Positions 1-8,814 of a stretch of 64,000 nt of DNA are shown in pieces. The notes beneath the pieces are model-generated. The model worked only from the letters and a program-made list of their open reading frames with translations, had not been told where the DNA came from and made no database searches. Every line of letters starts with the position of its first letter. Position 1 is the stretch's first letter. The translations under genes were made by a program, and so were the position numbers. The DNA is from an uncultured bacterium (GTDB taxonomy: Bacteria; Bacillota; Clostridia; Lachnospirales; Lachnospiraceae), in NCBI GenBank assembly GCA_947177425.1, contig CAMWUN010000018.1:1-64000 (forward strand). The letters run 5' to 3'.

Positions 1-646
1 GCGCGGCTCCTGCTGCTTTCTGTACGTTTTCCTGTTCACCCTGCGCGGCTCCTGCCGCCTTCTGTAGGGTTCCCGCGTTACTCTGCATGGCTTTCATGTC
101 CTCAAAAAGCATATCTGTAAATTCCATCTCCAGGATATGTACGGCAAGCCTGTTCCCTGCAGCTTTCTTTTGATGCCTGTGTATCATCAGACATGCGGCC
201 GCACATGACAGAATCATAACTGCCAGTGCCGCAATACAGACTTGGCTGTCACCTGTTACGCCGGCCGCCGCCGCACATCCTGCAAGAATCAATCCCAGCA
301 CAGACACAAGTATGGCATAAAAACCACTTCCATCCTCAGATGCCTTGAGATAAGCTGTATAATACTGCTCCTTCCCGGTAACTTCCGCCTTAAGCTGACT
401 GCGTATTTCTTCTATTTCCTCTCTCTTCCCACTGTCCTTCTTTTTGCTTTTTTTCTGTTCCAACAGTCCCACGCCTCTTTTCCTGTTTTCATGTATTTGG
501 GCGTATTTCCCTGAAATATGCGGATAAAAATTTCTCAGGCATGACGCCAGCCAATTAATCACATTCGTAAACAGTTCTAAAATTGCTGCAATTAAATTTA
601 TCAGTGATTTCAGGAGATTCTTAACTGCATGATACATTATGTCCAT
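1..646 (-). CDS. Hypothetical membrane protein, 3' end cut by the window edge
   Basis: An open frame of 215 codons runs off the left edge. The start is the ATG at 646, with AGGA 6-7 bases upstream. The protein begins with an amphipathic stretch (MDIMYHAVKNLLKSL), has a lysine- and glutamate-rich segment at residues 60-85, then two hydrophobic segments near 110-130 and 140-155, separated by a short loop. After these comes a soluble tail that ends in a repeated block: QKAAGAAQGEQENV is followed by QKAAGAA again, and the matching 40-bp DNA repeat is visible at 1-60. I do not recognise the family. It could be a membrane-anchored coiled-coil protein. The C-terminus is not visible. Confidence 0.6.
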   Translation of the reverse strand, partial: MDIMYHAVKNLLKSLINLIAAILELFTNVINWLASCLRNFYPHISGKYAQIHENRKRGVGLLEQKKSKKKDSGKREEIEEIRSQLKAEVTGKEQYYTAYLKASEDGSGFYAILVSVLGLILAGCAAAAGVTGDSQVCIAALAVMILSCAAACLMIHRHQKKAAGNRLAVHILEMEFTDMLFEDMKAMQSNAGTLQKAAGAAQGEQENVQKAAGAA

Positions 647-783
647 GGAAATATCCTTTCTTTTGTTTCGTTCCGCCATCAACAGGCCAGGCAGGCACAT
701 GCCTGCACGGATGCCCGGCTTGTGCCGGATGTTGGCCATAAAGCTGCTCTGCCACGAAAGGGCAGCCCTGCCCGCAGTCTATA

Positions 784-2481
784 TCAGATTTCAAATTTAA
801 CTATATATTTGTTAAGTTGTTTTGCGATATCCTTCAATTGTTTTGCATTTTCTGCTATGTCAAGGATGATTTCGCTTACCTGGTTCACAGACGCTGCCGA
901 CTGCTGGGTGCTGGCAGCATTTTCCTGTGCTACTGCTGAAAGGTTCTGCACCGTATCTGTTACGCTCACTCTCGTCTCATTGATTCCCGTGGTCTTTTCT
1001 GCCACTTTGCCAATAGCGGTAATTGCCTGTTCCACGTGCCCAAGAACCTGCCCTACCTGTTCATCCGTATTTTTCACGCTGGCATTCTGCTGGCTGATGA
1101 CCTCTTTAACCTCTTCCATGGTCTCAACAGCCTTATGTGAATCGTCCAGAAGGGAGTCTATAATCCCCTTAATCTGCCTTGCAGATTCATTTGACTGGTC
1201 TGCCAGCTTTTGAATCTGGGAAGCCACCACTGCAAAGCCCCTTCCCTGTTCTCCTGCCCTTGCCGCCTCAATGGATGCGTTCAGAGACAGAAGATTAGTT
1301 TCCTCTGCAATTTCCGTAATCAACTCTGTAGCCGCCTTAATCTTCTGGGCAGAGTTATTTGTCGTGTTGGTCTGTTCGTAAATAATGTCGATTGACTCTT
1401 TGGTTTTCTGATTAAAAGAATCCAGGCTCTTAAGTGTGTCTGCCGCCATCTCGCCTAACTTTTTGATTAACTTCGCACTTTCATTTATGTCATTAATTTC
1501 AGTGGTCAATTCCTCTATCATAGCGCCCATCTCAATGATACTTTCTGTTGCCGTCTGTGTCTCCTGCGCCTGGCTGCCGGCTCCTAATGCGATTTCTTCC
1601 ACTGCCTGCCTTACCTGGTTGATATACTCTGTACTGCTCTCTGTCTTTTCCTCGAAAAAAGCAGAAGAGGTGTCTAATACATGGCTCTGCTCCTGCATGC
1701 TGGCCACGATTTCAACCAGTTCGCTCTTTAGCAGCGAAATGGCACGGCTGATATTTCCTATCTCATCCTTGCGTTTCAATGTTCCTTCATTTATAGAAAA
1801 ATTCAGTTTTCCTTTGGAGGCCATCTCCAAAGCGTCAGTGCCCATATGCAGGGTGGCTACCATCCGGTGCACTGCCACAAACAGCAATATTGCGCACACA
1901 AACAGGAAAGCAATCATGATACCCGCTATCAGTAATATAATTCTGGAAATCTGATCTTTGGCGTCAGACTGCGGTATTCCTGCAAACACCATTCCCACCG
2001 CCTTATTTGTCCCGTCTTCAAATAAAGGAACATAATATCCATAATATGGTTTTCCCACAACATCCACATTCTGGGCAAAATAATCCTTCCCATTATTAAT
2101 TACTTCACTGACCACCTGCGCTCCCGCCGCAGTCCCAATCACACGTCTGCCATCCTCATCAATGACAGAAGTCATATATCTTGTATCTCCAAAAAAGATA
2201 GTAATATCAGTGTCCGTCGCCTTCTTAATATTGTCGGCAAGCTCTGTCGCATCGCTGATATTAAACTCCCCTTTGTATAATTTCCCTTCTTCCAGCTGAT
2301 AGCTGCCTTCTCCTGCGTGGGTCAGCGTGTCCCTGACCGAAACAGCCGTTCCCCTAAGGCCGTTCTCAATTGTACCAGCCACCACTTCACTGATTCTCAT
2401 GTTCCCAATGAGCATCGTGACTAATCCCAGGCACACCAACGGTCCCAAAGCCATAGTCAGAATCCTTGACTGCATTTTCAT
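784..2481 (-). CDS. Methyl-accepting chemotaxis protein with one Cache-type sensor
   Basis: A 565-residue chemoreceptor. An N-terminal membrane segment (about 5-30) is followed by an extracellular sensor of about 150 residues that resembles a single-Cache domain ([14 protein letters not shown]). A second membrane segment lies near 185-215, then a HAMP linker and the signalling domain. The signalling tip contains [20 protein letters not shown] and [16 protein letters not shown], the CheA/CheW-binding hallmark. An ATG at 2520 would extend the frame by 13 residues, but it lies at the predicted transcription start, whereas the ATG at 2481 has GGGGG seven bases upstream. The ligand is unknown. No che or flagellar genes are nearby, so it is an orphan receptor. 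There is no C-terminal CheR-tethering pentapeptide. Confidence 0.95.
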   Translation of the reverse strand: MKMQSRILTMALGPLVCLGLVTMLIGNMRISEVVAGTIENGLRGTAVSVRDTLTHAGEGSYQLEEGKLYKGEFNISDATELADNIKKATDTDITIFFGDTRYMTSVIDEDGRRVIGTAAGAQVVSEVINNGKDYFAQNVDVVGKPYYGYYVPLFEDGTNKAVGMVFAGIPQSDAKDQISRIILLIAGIMIAFLFVCAILLFVAVHRMVATLHMGTDALEMASKGKLNFSINEGTLKRKDEIGNISRAISLLKSELVEIVASMQEQSHVLDTSSAFFEEKTESSTEYINQVRQAVEEIALGAGSQAQETQTATESIIEMGAMIEELTTEINDINESAKLIKKLGEMAADTLKSLDSFNQKTKESIDIIYEQTNTTNNSAQKIKAATELITEIAEETNLLSLNASIEAARAGEQGRGFAVVASQIQKLADQSNESARQIKGIIDSLLDDSHKAVETMEEVKEVISQQNASVKNTDEQVGQVLGHVEQAITAIGKVAEKTTGINETRVSVTDTVQNLSAVAQENAASTQQSAASVNQVSEIILDIAENAKQLKDIAKQLNKYIVKFEI

Positions 2482-2524
2482 GATTGTACCCCCGTTCCAC
2501 TTATGTATTTTCTGCCTCATAGCT

Positions 2525-2554
2525 ATTATAGCATGTTAGATTTATTTTCACCAA
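2525..2554 (-). promoter_or_regulatory. Sigma-A-like promoter for the chemoreceptor
   Basis: Reading the minus strand, TTGGTG (2549-2554) and TATAAT (2525-2530) are 18 bp apart. Transcription would start near 2518, which argues for the chemoreceptor start at 2481. Confidence 0.6.
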
Positions 2555-2587
2555 CAAAAAAATCGTCGCCGCCGGCGAACAGTAACA

Positions 2588-2620
2588 CAAAAAAGCCCTA
2601 CATGTGACATGTAGGACTCT
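2588..2620 (-). terminator. Intrinsic terminator of the ribosomal operon
   Basis: On the minus strand, just after the rplQ stop codon, CCTACATG and CATGTAGG form a perfect 8-bp stem with a 3-base loop, followed by GGCTTTTTTG. It closes the long ribosomal transcript before the chemoreceptor gene. Confidence 0.85.
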
Positions 2621-2637
2621 TATCTTTTATCCGCCTG

Positions 2638-3174
2638 TTATACAAGTTCAAGAACAACTTCCATTGCTCCATCGCCTTTACGCTGGCCAATCTTTATGAT
2701 TCTTGTATAACCACCGTTACGGTTTGCATACTTAACACCGTACTCGTCAAATAACTTGGCAACCAGGTCTACCTCTTTGGTGCCTCTCTTTCTTCCTGCC
2801 TTCGTTGCAGGCACTTCCGTTACCGGATATAAAACCCGCAGAATCTGGCGTCTTGCATGCAGTCTGGAAGGCATATCTTTCTTGATTTCCTTCTCTACTG
2901 TTTCAAATTTAGTAACTCTCTTTCCGTCAACTACTTCTTTAACTCTCTTTCCGTCTTTATCCTTCACAGGAACTTTTGCGGAAACTTTAACGGTTTCAAA
3001 GTTATCCTTCTCCTTCACTGCAAGGGCAATGATTCCATCAACAATCTTCTGGACTTCCTTGGCCCTGGCCTGTGTGGTGACAATTCTCCCTCTGTAGATA
3101 AGGCTTGTTACCTGGCTTCTAAGCATTGCCTTTCTCTGACTGGATGTTCTTCCTAATTTTCTGTATTTTGCCAT
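2638..3174 (-). CDS. rplQ: 50S ribosomal protein L17, long form
   Basis: L17 of the large subunit, last gene of the operon. The N-terminus (YRKLGRTSSQRKAMLRSQVT) and C-terminus (YGVKYANRNGGYTRIIKIGQ) match the family. At 178 residues it is about 50 residues longer than the usual 120-130. The extra part, roughly residues 57-110, is charged (VPVKDKDGKRVKEVVDGKRV) and lies between the two conserved halves. Long L17 forms of this kind are, as I recall, typical of Lachnospiraceae, so this is probably a lineage trait and not a mistake. The ribosome binding site AAAGGAG precedes the ATG. Confidence 0.97.
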   Translation of the reverse strand: MAKYRKLGRTSSQRKAMLRSQVTSLIYRGRIVTTQARAKEVQKIVDGIIALAVKEKDNFETVKVSAKVPVKDKDGKRVKEVVDGKRVTKFETVEKEIKKDMPSRLHARRQILRVLYPVTEVPATKAGRKRGTKEVDLVAKLFDEYGVKYANRNGGYTRIIKIGQRKGDGAMEVVLELV

Positions 3175-3326
3175 TGTTTTGGCTCCTTTCTCAATGGGCT
3201 ATTGCCCTTCATGGTACATTCGGCCACGCTCTTTGGTCTTACTTACCGAATGCAGTTATATCCATTTATGAGGCCGCAGTGCGCACTCTTTGGGTTTACC
3301 GCCCCGCGTTTCTCAAAACAGCCGGA

Positions 3327-4286
3327 TTATGCCTCATCGCTGGGATTAAGCTGTAATCCTAATTCCTTTAATTTTGCTAAAACCTCTTCCAGCGACTTAC
3401 GTCCAAGGTTACGGACTTTCATCATATCTTCCGAAGTCTTATTGGTTAATTCTTCCACTGTATTGATACCAGCTCTCTTTAAGCAGTTATAGGAACGGAC
3501 TGACAATTCCAACTCGTCAATGCTCATTTCCAGTACCTTTTCCTTCTCATCCTCTTCCTTCTCCACCATGACTTCCGCAGTCTTGGCATTTTCGGACAGA
3601 TCAATGAACAGCATTAAATGTTCGCTAAGTACCTTTGCTGCCAGACTGACTGCCTCATCAGGTACCAGCGTACCATTTGTGTAGACATCCAGTGAAAGTT
3701 TATCAAAGTCTGTTACCTGGCCGACACGCGTATTTTCAACGGTCACATTGACCCTTTCGACAGGTGTATAGATAGAATCCACTGCGATGACGCCGATAGG
3801 CAGGTCTTCGCTCTTATTCTTATCAGCGCTTACATAACCCCTGCCTTTTGTAATAGTCAATTCCATATAAAGCTTGGTATTTTTACCATTCAAGGTCGCA
3901 ATCGTAAGATCGGGATTAAGAATCTCTATGTCCTGATCACACTGGATGTCAGATGCCTTAACTATGCCCTCGCCCTCATACTCGATATATGCGGTCTTCG
4001 GCTCATTGGTGTCGCTGTTGTTTCTAATAGCAAGGCTCTTGATATTCATGATAATTTCAGTCACATCTTCTTTGACTCCTTCGATGGAACTGAACTCATG
4101 CAATACGCCTTCAATCTTAACCTGGCTCACAGCAGCGCCAGGAAGAGAAGAAAGCATAATTCTTCTAAGTGAATTACCAAGTGTGATACCGTAGCCTCTT
4201 TCCAGAGGTTCTACGACAAATCTGCCATACTTCTTATCCTCAGAGATTTCTGCTACCTCAATATTTGGTCTTTCAAAATCAAACAC
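3327..4286 (-). CDS. rpoA: RNA polymerase alpha subunit
   Basis: A 319-residue alpha subunit. The N-terminal assembly domain (about 1-230) contains [20 protein letters not shown] and the [14 protein letters not shown] helix. After a charged linker (EKEEDEKEK), the C-terminal domain (about 250-312) carries [17 protein letters not shown] and [15 protein letters not shown], the surface that binds UP elements and activators. Length is normal. It lies between rpsD and rplQ, the standard end of the alpha operon. A 105-bp spacer with a strong RNA hairpin separates it from rpsD. Confidence 0.98.
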   Translation of the reverse strand: MFDFERPNIEVAEISEDKKYGRFVVEPLERGYGITLGNSLRRIMLSSLPGAAVSQVKIEGVLHEFSSIEGVKEDVTEIIMNIKSLAIRNNSDTNEPKTAYIEYEGEGIVKASDIQCDQDIEILNPDLTIATLNGKNTKLYMELTITKGRGYVSADKNKSEDLPIGVIAVDSIYTPVERVNVTVENTRVGQVTDFDKLSLDVYTNGTLVPDEAVSLAAKVLSEHLMLFIDLSENAKTAEVMVEKEEDEKEKVLEMSIDELELSVRSYNCLKRAGINTVEELTNKTSEDMMKVRNLGRKSLEEVLAKLKELGLQLNPSDEA

Positions 4287-4330
4287 TGCAAATACCCTCC
4301 TTTACGAACATAATGAAACATCTGCGATCT

Positions 4331-4389
4331 CCACGAAACACAGAATACCCTGGGCAGTATTAAAACTGCCTTAGGGCTTCTCTTCGTGG
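4331..4389 (-). other. Structured spacer RNA between rpsD and rpoA
   Basis: In the transcript, two bases after the rpsD stop, CCACGAA pairs with TTCGTGG. Inside it CCCT-AA-GGCAGT pairs with ACTGCC-C-AGGG around a TTTAAT loop. There is no U-run, so this is not an intrinsic terminator. It may be an RNA processing or stability element, or a site that tunes rpoA expression; which one cannot be told from sequence. Confidence 0.6.
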
Positions 4390-4391
4390 CT

Positions 4392-4985
4392 TTATTTGGA
4401 ATACAATTCGACGATAAGCATTTCATTCACGGGAACATCAATCATTTCCCTTGTAGGAAGGTTCTTAATTGTTCCTTTTAATGCTTCCTGATCTACATCC
4501 ATCCATTCAGGAACCAGCCTTCCTGATGTTACTTCGAGGATATCTTTGTATCTCTGTAAAGATTTGGATTTCTCCCTTATCTCAATTACGTCTCCAGCCT
4601 TAACCAGATAGGAAGGAATCTGTACATGCTTTCCATTTACCAGAACATGCTGATGGCCTACAATCTGTCTTGCCTCTCTTCTTGTCCTTGCAAATCCCAT
4701 TCTGAAGATTACACTGTCGAGTCTGCTCTCAAGCATAACCATCAGATTTTCACCTGTCATGCCTTTCATTCTGTCCGCTTTGTTGTAATAGTTTCTGAAA
4801 GGTTTTTCAAGTACGCCGTAAATGAATTTTGCTTTCTGTTTCTCGCGAAGCTGAAGGCCATATTCACTTACTTTTTTGCCAGCCCTTGCGTTTGTCCTGT
4901 TAGACTTTTTATCGTACCCTAAAAATACCGGATCAAGACCAAGTGATCTACATCTTTTCAATACCGGAACTCTGTTTACTGCCAT
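4392..4985 (-). CDS. rpsD: 30S ribosomal protein S4
   Basis: S4 is a primary 16S rRNA-binding protein of the small subunit. Its 197 residues begin MAVNRVPVLKRCRSLG. The S4 RNA-binding domain sits near residues 90-150 (LESRLDSVIFRMGFARTRRE and VGHQHVLVNGKHVQIPSYLV). The N-terminal zinc-binding cysteines of some S4 proteins are absent: only one Cys, in KRCRS, is seen. This indicates the zinc-independent form. AGGAGG precedes the ATG. S4 represses its own synthesis in several bacteria. Confidence 0.97.
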   Translation of the reverse strand: MAVNRVPVLKRCRSLGLDPVFLGYDKKSNRTNARAGKKVSEYGLQLREKQKAKFIYGVLEKPFRNYYNKADRMKGMTGENLMVMLESRLDSVIFRMGFARTRREARQIVGHQHVLVNGKHVQIPSYLVKAGDVIEIREKSKSLQRYKDILEVTSGRLVPEWMDVDQEALKGTIKNLPTREMIDVPVNEMLIVELYSK

Positions 4986-5099
4986 TTAAATTTACCTCCT
5001 GCTGTTGTTTACAGCGCCTTAAGCGCCTTCTTCCAACCATTTACTATTATTTCTAAAGTTTAACTTTGCCAAAAAACAGTCCTAATGTGCGTTTCGTGA

Positions 5100-5498
5100 T
5101 TAGACACGACGGCGTTTGGGCGGACGGCATCCATTATGAGGAACAGGCGTCACGTCCCTGATGCTGGTAACTTCCAGCCCGCATGCGGAAAGCGCACGTA
5201 TTGCTGCCTCACGTCCTGAACCAGGTCCCTTCACCATAACATCAACTGTCTTTAAGCCGTGTACCAGAGCAGCCTTTGTTGCTGTCTCCGCCGCCATCTG
5301 AGCTGCATATGGAGTAGATTTCCTTGAACCTCTAAAACCAAGACCACCGGCGCTTGCCCAGCTAAGGGCATTTCCTTCATTGTCTGTCAGTGTAACAATC
5401 GTGTTGTTAAAAGAAGACTGGATATGTGCCTGTCCGTGTTCAACGTTTTTCTTGACACGTTTCTTTGTCACTTTTTTTGTAACTTTTTTAGCTGCCAT
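5100..5498 (-). CDS. rpsK: 30S ribosomal protein S11
   Basis: S11 lies on the platform of the small subunit at the mRNA exit. The 132 residues include the lysine-rich N-terminus ([20 protein letters not shown]), [16 protein letters not shown], the [13 protein letters not shown] loop and the C-terminal [13 protein letters not shown]. Length and order (rpsM-rpsK-rpsD-rpoA) are standard. Confidence 0.98.
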   Translation of the reverse strand: MAAKKVTKKVTKKRVKKNVEHGQAHIQSSFNNTIVTLTDNEGNALSWASAGGLGFRGSRKSTPYAAQMAAETATKAALVHGLKTVDVMVKGPGSGREAAIRALSACGLEVTSIRDVTPVPHNGCRPPKRRRV

Positions 5499-5567
5499 TT
5501 AAACTAACCTACTTTCTTCAAATCATTTACATTGTTTCTTAAATAAATCACGCTGCCCGATAATTAT

Positions 5568-5672
5568 GTTACTGTTCACAATGTTCACAGCAACACCCAC
5601 AAATCCATGAAATTTACTTCGTGAAAGGGATTTGCTCACTCCTGGATCATTTTCTTATGACCAGCGAGTTGA
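5568..5672 (-). repeat. Degenerate copy of the spacer element also found between infA and rpmJ
   Basis: This part of the rpsK-rpsM spacer begins with GTTACTGTTCAC (5568-5579). It then matches the 6488-6620 element base for base over large parts: CAAATCCAT ... GGGATTTG, then CACTC ... GGATCA and TTTTCTTATGACCAGCG. The right-hand terminal repeat is missing because the element ends at the rpsM stop codon. The inner arms can form a hairpin in the mRNA. Confidence 0.6.
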
Positions 5673-6041
5673 TTATTTCTTCTTATTGGCAACAGTTCTC
5701 TTAGGGCCTTTTCTTGTTCTGGCATTTGTCTTTGTTTTCTGTCCGCGTACAGGAAGTCCTTTCCTGTGACGGATACCTCTGTAACATCCAATTTCCTGAA
5801 GTCTCTTGATGTTCATGGCAACTTCTCTTCTAAGGTCGCCTTCCACCATGTAATCAGCGTCAATCACTTCGCTGATTCTCTTGACTTCATCATCAGTCAG
5901 CTCTCTGACACGGGTATCAGGATTGACCTGTGCTGCCTTAAGAATCTTGTTGGAACTTGCCCTGCCGATTCCATAAACATAAGTCAAACCAATTTCTACA
6001 CGTTTTTCTCTGGGTAAATCAACACCTGCAATACGAGCCAT
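5673..6041 (-). CDS. rpsM: 30S ribosomal protein S13
   Basis: S13 sits in the head of the small subunit and contacts P-site tRNA and L5. The 122 residues carry [20 protein letters not shown], the helix-two-turn-helix [31 protein letters not shown] and the basic tail [24 protein letters not shown] ribosome binding site precedes the ATG. A 229-bp spacer containing a small hairpin (6095-6114) separates it from rpmJ upstream. Confidence 0.98.
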   Translation of the reverse strand: MARIAGVDLPREKRVEIGLTYVYGIGRASSNKILKAAQVNPDTRVRELTDDEVKRISEVIDADYMVEGDLRREVAMNIKRLQEIGCYRGIRHRKGLPVRGQKTKTNARTRKGPKRTVANKKK

Positions 6042-6270
6042 TTACGTTTCCTCCATTTTCTTTGCGCACATGAAATGCGCGGATACTAATTGATTGGGGC
6101 CATTTCGGCCCAACCGGATTTTCCGATCTTACGCGAAATTCTCACGAACCAAGAAGTAATCACCAAGGCTCTTTCGTACAATTATATAAAATCAGTTCGG
6201 CGCTTAGTAAAACCGGACTGCAGCCGCTTCATAATAATTGGACAAGAACCCTCCTGCATACAGCAGCGGA

Positions 6271-6384
6271 TTATCCTTGTCTCTGTTTGTGCTTCGGATT
6301 CTCACAGATTACTCTGATACGTCCTTTTCTCTTGATGATTTTGCACTTTTCGCAAATCGGTTTTACTGATGATCTAACCTTCAT
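6271..6384 (-). CDS. rpmJ: 50S ribosomal protein L36
   Basis: A 37-residue protein: [20 protein letters not shown] at the start and [11 protein letters not shown] at the end. The zinc-binding pattern C-x2-C ... C-x4-H (CEKC, then CENPKH) is intact, so this is the zinc form of L36. AAGGAGGG lies upstream of the ATG. The position between infA and rpsM is the classical one. Confidence 0.95.
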   Translation of the reverse strand: MKVRSSVKPICEKCKIIKRKGRIRVICENPKHKQRQG

Positions 6385-6487
6385 GTTAAACCCTCCTTTC
6401 AAAAAAGACCGTTTTACATTATAGCATAATATATTCATAAATACAAGCATAATCTTGCATTTATTTTCTGTTCGTTGCTGTCGAATC

Positions 6488-6620
6488 GTTACTGTTCACT
6501 CCGTGACCAGTAACATGCAAAAATCCATCGAAAATTGCCTTCAGCAATGGGATTTTTGCACTCTCGAATCACTTTCTTTCGACCAGCGCAGTAAATGCGC
6601 AGGTCTGTGTGAACAGTAAC
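6488..6620. repeat. 133-bp element with perfect 12-bp terminal inverted repeats
   Basis: It starts with GTTACTGTTCAC (6488-6499) and ends with GTGAACAGTAAC (6609-6620), perfect inverted copies. The left end also folds on itself (GTTACTGTTCAC / GTGACCAGTAAC, 6488-6514). Inside, CAAAAATCC pairs with GGGATTTTTG, and TCGAATCACTTTCTTTCGA forms a second hairpin. There is no target duplication at these ends. It sits inside the essential operon, in the infA-rpmJ spacer. It is either a MITE-like insertion or a folded spacer RNA. Confidence 0.7.
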
Positions 6621-6652
6621 TTCTGTTCACTTCATACAGCAGACCGCCAGCC

Positions 6653-6731
6653 AGAAGAATTGCAACGCAATTCTTCTTAGGCCAGACATAGGACTTCTTA
6701 GATTTTGTCTTCCAAAAATCTTAGAAGTCCT
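6653..6731 (-). other. Two strong hairpins downstream of infA
   Basis: 6653-6677 is a perfect 11-bp stem (AGAAGAATTGC / GCAATTCTTCT) with a 3-base loop. 6690-6731 is a 17-bp stem (AGGACTTCTTAGATTTT against its complement) with one mismatch. Neither is followed by a U-run on the minus strand, so termination is unlikely. They may protect the 3' end of the upstream mRNA or reduce read-through into rpmJ. Confidence 0.6.
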
Positions 6732-6741
6732 TCCGGCCTTT

Positions 6742-6960
6742 TTATTTGTCACGCCAGATAATTCTTCCCTTACTTAAATCATAGGGGGACAGTTCCAAAG
6801 TAACCTTGTCACCGGGGAGAATACGGATGAAGTTCTGGCGGAGTTTTCCGCTGATATGCGCCAGTACCCTGTGGCCGTTTTCAAGTTCCACCTGAAACAT
6901 TGTGTTGGGAAGTTTCTCTACTACTGTTCCTTCAATCTCAATTACGTCAGCTTTTGACAT
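6742..6960 (-). CDS. infA: Translation initiation factor IF-1
   Basis: IF-1 binds the A site of the 30S subunit during initiation. The 72-residue OB-fold protein matches the family end to end: [38 protein letters not shown] and [25 protein letters not shown] precedes the ATG. It lies 13 bp after the KOW-domain gene, in normal Firmicutes order. Confidence 0.98.
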   Translation of the reverse strand: MSKADVIEIEGTVVEKLPNTMFQVELENGHRVLAHISGKLRQNFIRILPGDKVTLELSPYDLSKGRIIWRDK

Positions 6961-6973
6961 GTTTACCTCCTGA

Positions 6974-7249
6974 TCAAATCATTTCACTGGTTTGTTGTTT
7001 TGTTCTGATTTTTATGGCAGATTTAATTTGTTCATTATAAATAATCTGTCCTTTTTTCAGCTTTTCTGCCAGATCTTTGTCTATGCCGGCCTTTACTGTC
7101 TGCAGATGCTTTTTCCTTTTTTTCTTTGGGTTCTCCAGCTTTCTTACCCTGCCGTCCACCAGATAGGCGAAATCCCCTTCTTCCTTTATTATCATATACA
7201 TCTGACCTTTATCGTGCCCTGCTTTAGATGTGGCAAACATTCCTACCAT
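6974..7249 (-). CDS. KOW-domain RNA-binding protein (L14e-like)
   Basis: A 91-residue protein of the KOW family that is regularly found between map and infA in Clostridia. The start [20 protein letters not shown] is the KOW motif; a basic linker ([13 protein letters not shown]) and a short C-terminal helix follow. I prefer the ATG at 7249, which has AAGGCGGG upstream, over the ATG at 7267, which has no ribosome binding site and sits 7 bases after the map stop. The exact role is not established; a ribosome-associated RNA-binding role is inferred from the fold and the operon. Confidence 0.85.
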   Translation of the reverse strand: MVGMFATSKAGHDKGQMYMIIKEEGDFAYLVDGRVRKLENPKKKRKKHLQTVKAGIDKDLAEKLKKGQIIYNEQIKSAIKIRTKQQTSEMI

Positions 7250-7273
7250 ATTTTCCCGCCTTTCCATGCAGCG

Positions 7274-8038
7274 CTAGAATTTATCCGGCATCAGTGTAAG
7301 GATTTCCGGCGCCCCTTCTGTAATCAGCACTGTATTTTCATAGTGGGCTGACAGGGAGCCGTCCTGTGTCACTACGGTCCAGCCATCCTCCAGCCATTCC
7401 ACCGGATAACCACCCATGTTAATCATAGGTTCGATTGCCAGTGTCATGCCCGGCCGGAGTTTAATGCCTCTGCGCCACTGCCTGAAATTGGGTATCTGGG
7501 GTTCCTCATGAAGACAGGTACCAACCCCGTGCCCCACCAAATCCCTCACGATGCCGTATCCAAACTGGCTGCAATATCTGTCAATTGCATTGGATATATC
7601 ATAAAGATGGCAGCCTGCCCTGGCATATTTTATTCCTTCAAAAAAACTCTGCTTTGTGACCGCAATCAGCTTTTCGGCCTCCCGGCTCACCCGGCCAACC
7701 GGGTAAGTCCTTGCCGCGTCCGAATGATAGCCTTTATAGATAAGGCCGGCATCCAGACTGACAATATCTCCTTCCTGCAAAATCCTTTCTTTGGAAGGTA
7801 TTCCATGTACGACCTCATCGTTTACAGAAACACAGATGGAGGCAGGATAGCCGTTATAATTTAAAAAATTAGGTATGCATCCATAACTGCGAATCAGCTT
7901 CTCTCCCAATGCGTCAATATCCCAGGTCGAAATTCCCGGTTCTATTGCCTCTCCAAGCTGTGCATGAACCTGTGCCAGTATACGACAGGATTCACGCATA
8001 AGTTCAATTTCTCTCTGTGATTTTATAGTGACAGCCAT
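7274..8038 (-). CDS. map: Methionine aminopeptidase, type I
   Basis: Removes the initiator Met from nascent proteins using two metal ions. The metal ligands of this family can be placed in VSLDAGLIYKGYHSDAART (two Asp), VGHGVGTCLHEEPQIPNF (His), AIEPMINMG (Glu) and HYENTVLIT (Glu). The 254-residue length fits the short type Ia form without a zinc-finger extension. It starts 5 bp after the adk stop and is probably translationally coupled to it. Confidence 0.97.
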   Translation of the reverse strand: MAVTIKSQREIELMRESCRILAQVHAQLGEAIEPGISTWDIDALGEKLIRSYGCIPNFLNYNGYPASICVSVNDEVVHGIPSKERILQEGDIVSLDAGLIYKGYHSDAARTYPVGRVSREAEKLIAVTKQSFFEGIKYARAGCHLYDISNAIDRYCSQFGYGIVRDLVGHGVGTCLHEEPQIPNFRQWRRGIKLRPGMTLAIEPMINMGGYPVEWLEDGWTVVTQDGSLSAHYENTVLITEGAPEILTLMPDKF

Positions 8039-8043
8039 GATTT

Positions 8044-8685
8044 TTAACCTAAAACAGCGTTGATTGCCGCAAATACCTCTTTCATGCCGGCTGTACCGTC
8101 TACCGTTTTCAATATGCCTTTTGCATTATAAAAATCAATTAACGGCTGGGTCTGTTTGTGGTACACATCCAGGCGGCTCCCCACTGTCTCCGGTTTGTCA
8201 TCGTCACGAAGGACAAGTTCCCTGCCGCAGGCATCACATATTCCTTCCGTTTTCGGGGGGATATACTCCACATGATATGTCGCCCCGCAGTTCAGGCATG
8301 CGCGTCTTCCGCCCATTCTCTTGATAATATTTTCATCGGGCACATCCACATTGATTGCAAAATCAATTTTGTCATTGATTTCCTTCAACGCATTGTCAAG
8401 AACCTCCGCCTGGGGAATCGTCCTTGGGAAACCATCCAGAACGTAGCCGCAACTGCAGTCCTCTTTTGCCACTCTGTCCAGAAGAATTTTGACAGTAAGT
8501 TCGTCGGGTACTAAAAGTCCCTGGTCCATATATTTTTTTGCTTCCATTCCAAGGGGTGTTCCGTTCTTGATATTTGCCCTGAAAATATCACCAGTGGAAA
8601 CATGAGGAATTCCATACTTATCCGCAATCATTTTTGCCTGTGTGCCTTTTCCTGCACCAGGTGCACCTAACATAATTATTTTCAT
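8044..8685 (-). CDS. adk: Adenylate kinase, zinc-binding LID form
   Basis: Catalyses ATP + AMP to 2 ADP. The Walker A loop is GAPGAGKGTQ (8-17), the AMP-binding part includes HVSTGDIFRANI, and DGFPRTIPQA follows. The LID carries four cysteines in two pairs (CLNCG and CDACG, about 130-153), the structural zinc site of many Gram-positive enzymes. The length of 213 residues is normal. It lies between secY and map as in other Firmicutes. Confidence 0.98.
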   Translation of the reverse strand: MKIIMLGAPGAGKGTQAKMIADKYGIPHVSTGDIFRANIKNGTPLGMEAKKYMDQGLLVPDELTVKILLDRVAKEDCSCGYVLDGFPRTIPQAEVLDNALKEINDKIDFAINVDVPDENIIKRMGGRRACLNCGATYHVEYIPPKTEGICDACGRELVLRDDDKPETVGSRLDVYHKQTQPLIDFYNAKGILKTVDGTAGMKEVFAAINAVLG

Positions 8686-8814
8686 TCTTTGCCCCCATTT
8701 CTGCGCTGCCTTTGCGCTTTCTTCCCATGCTAATATAGAGGCAAAGGAAATTTCAGGCTTTCAATGGCCTGCCGCTTCCTTTAACCTCTAGTTATTTTGC
8801 AGTCAAATGACCTT

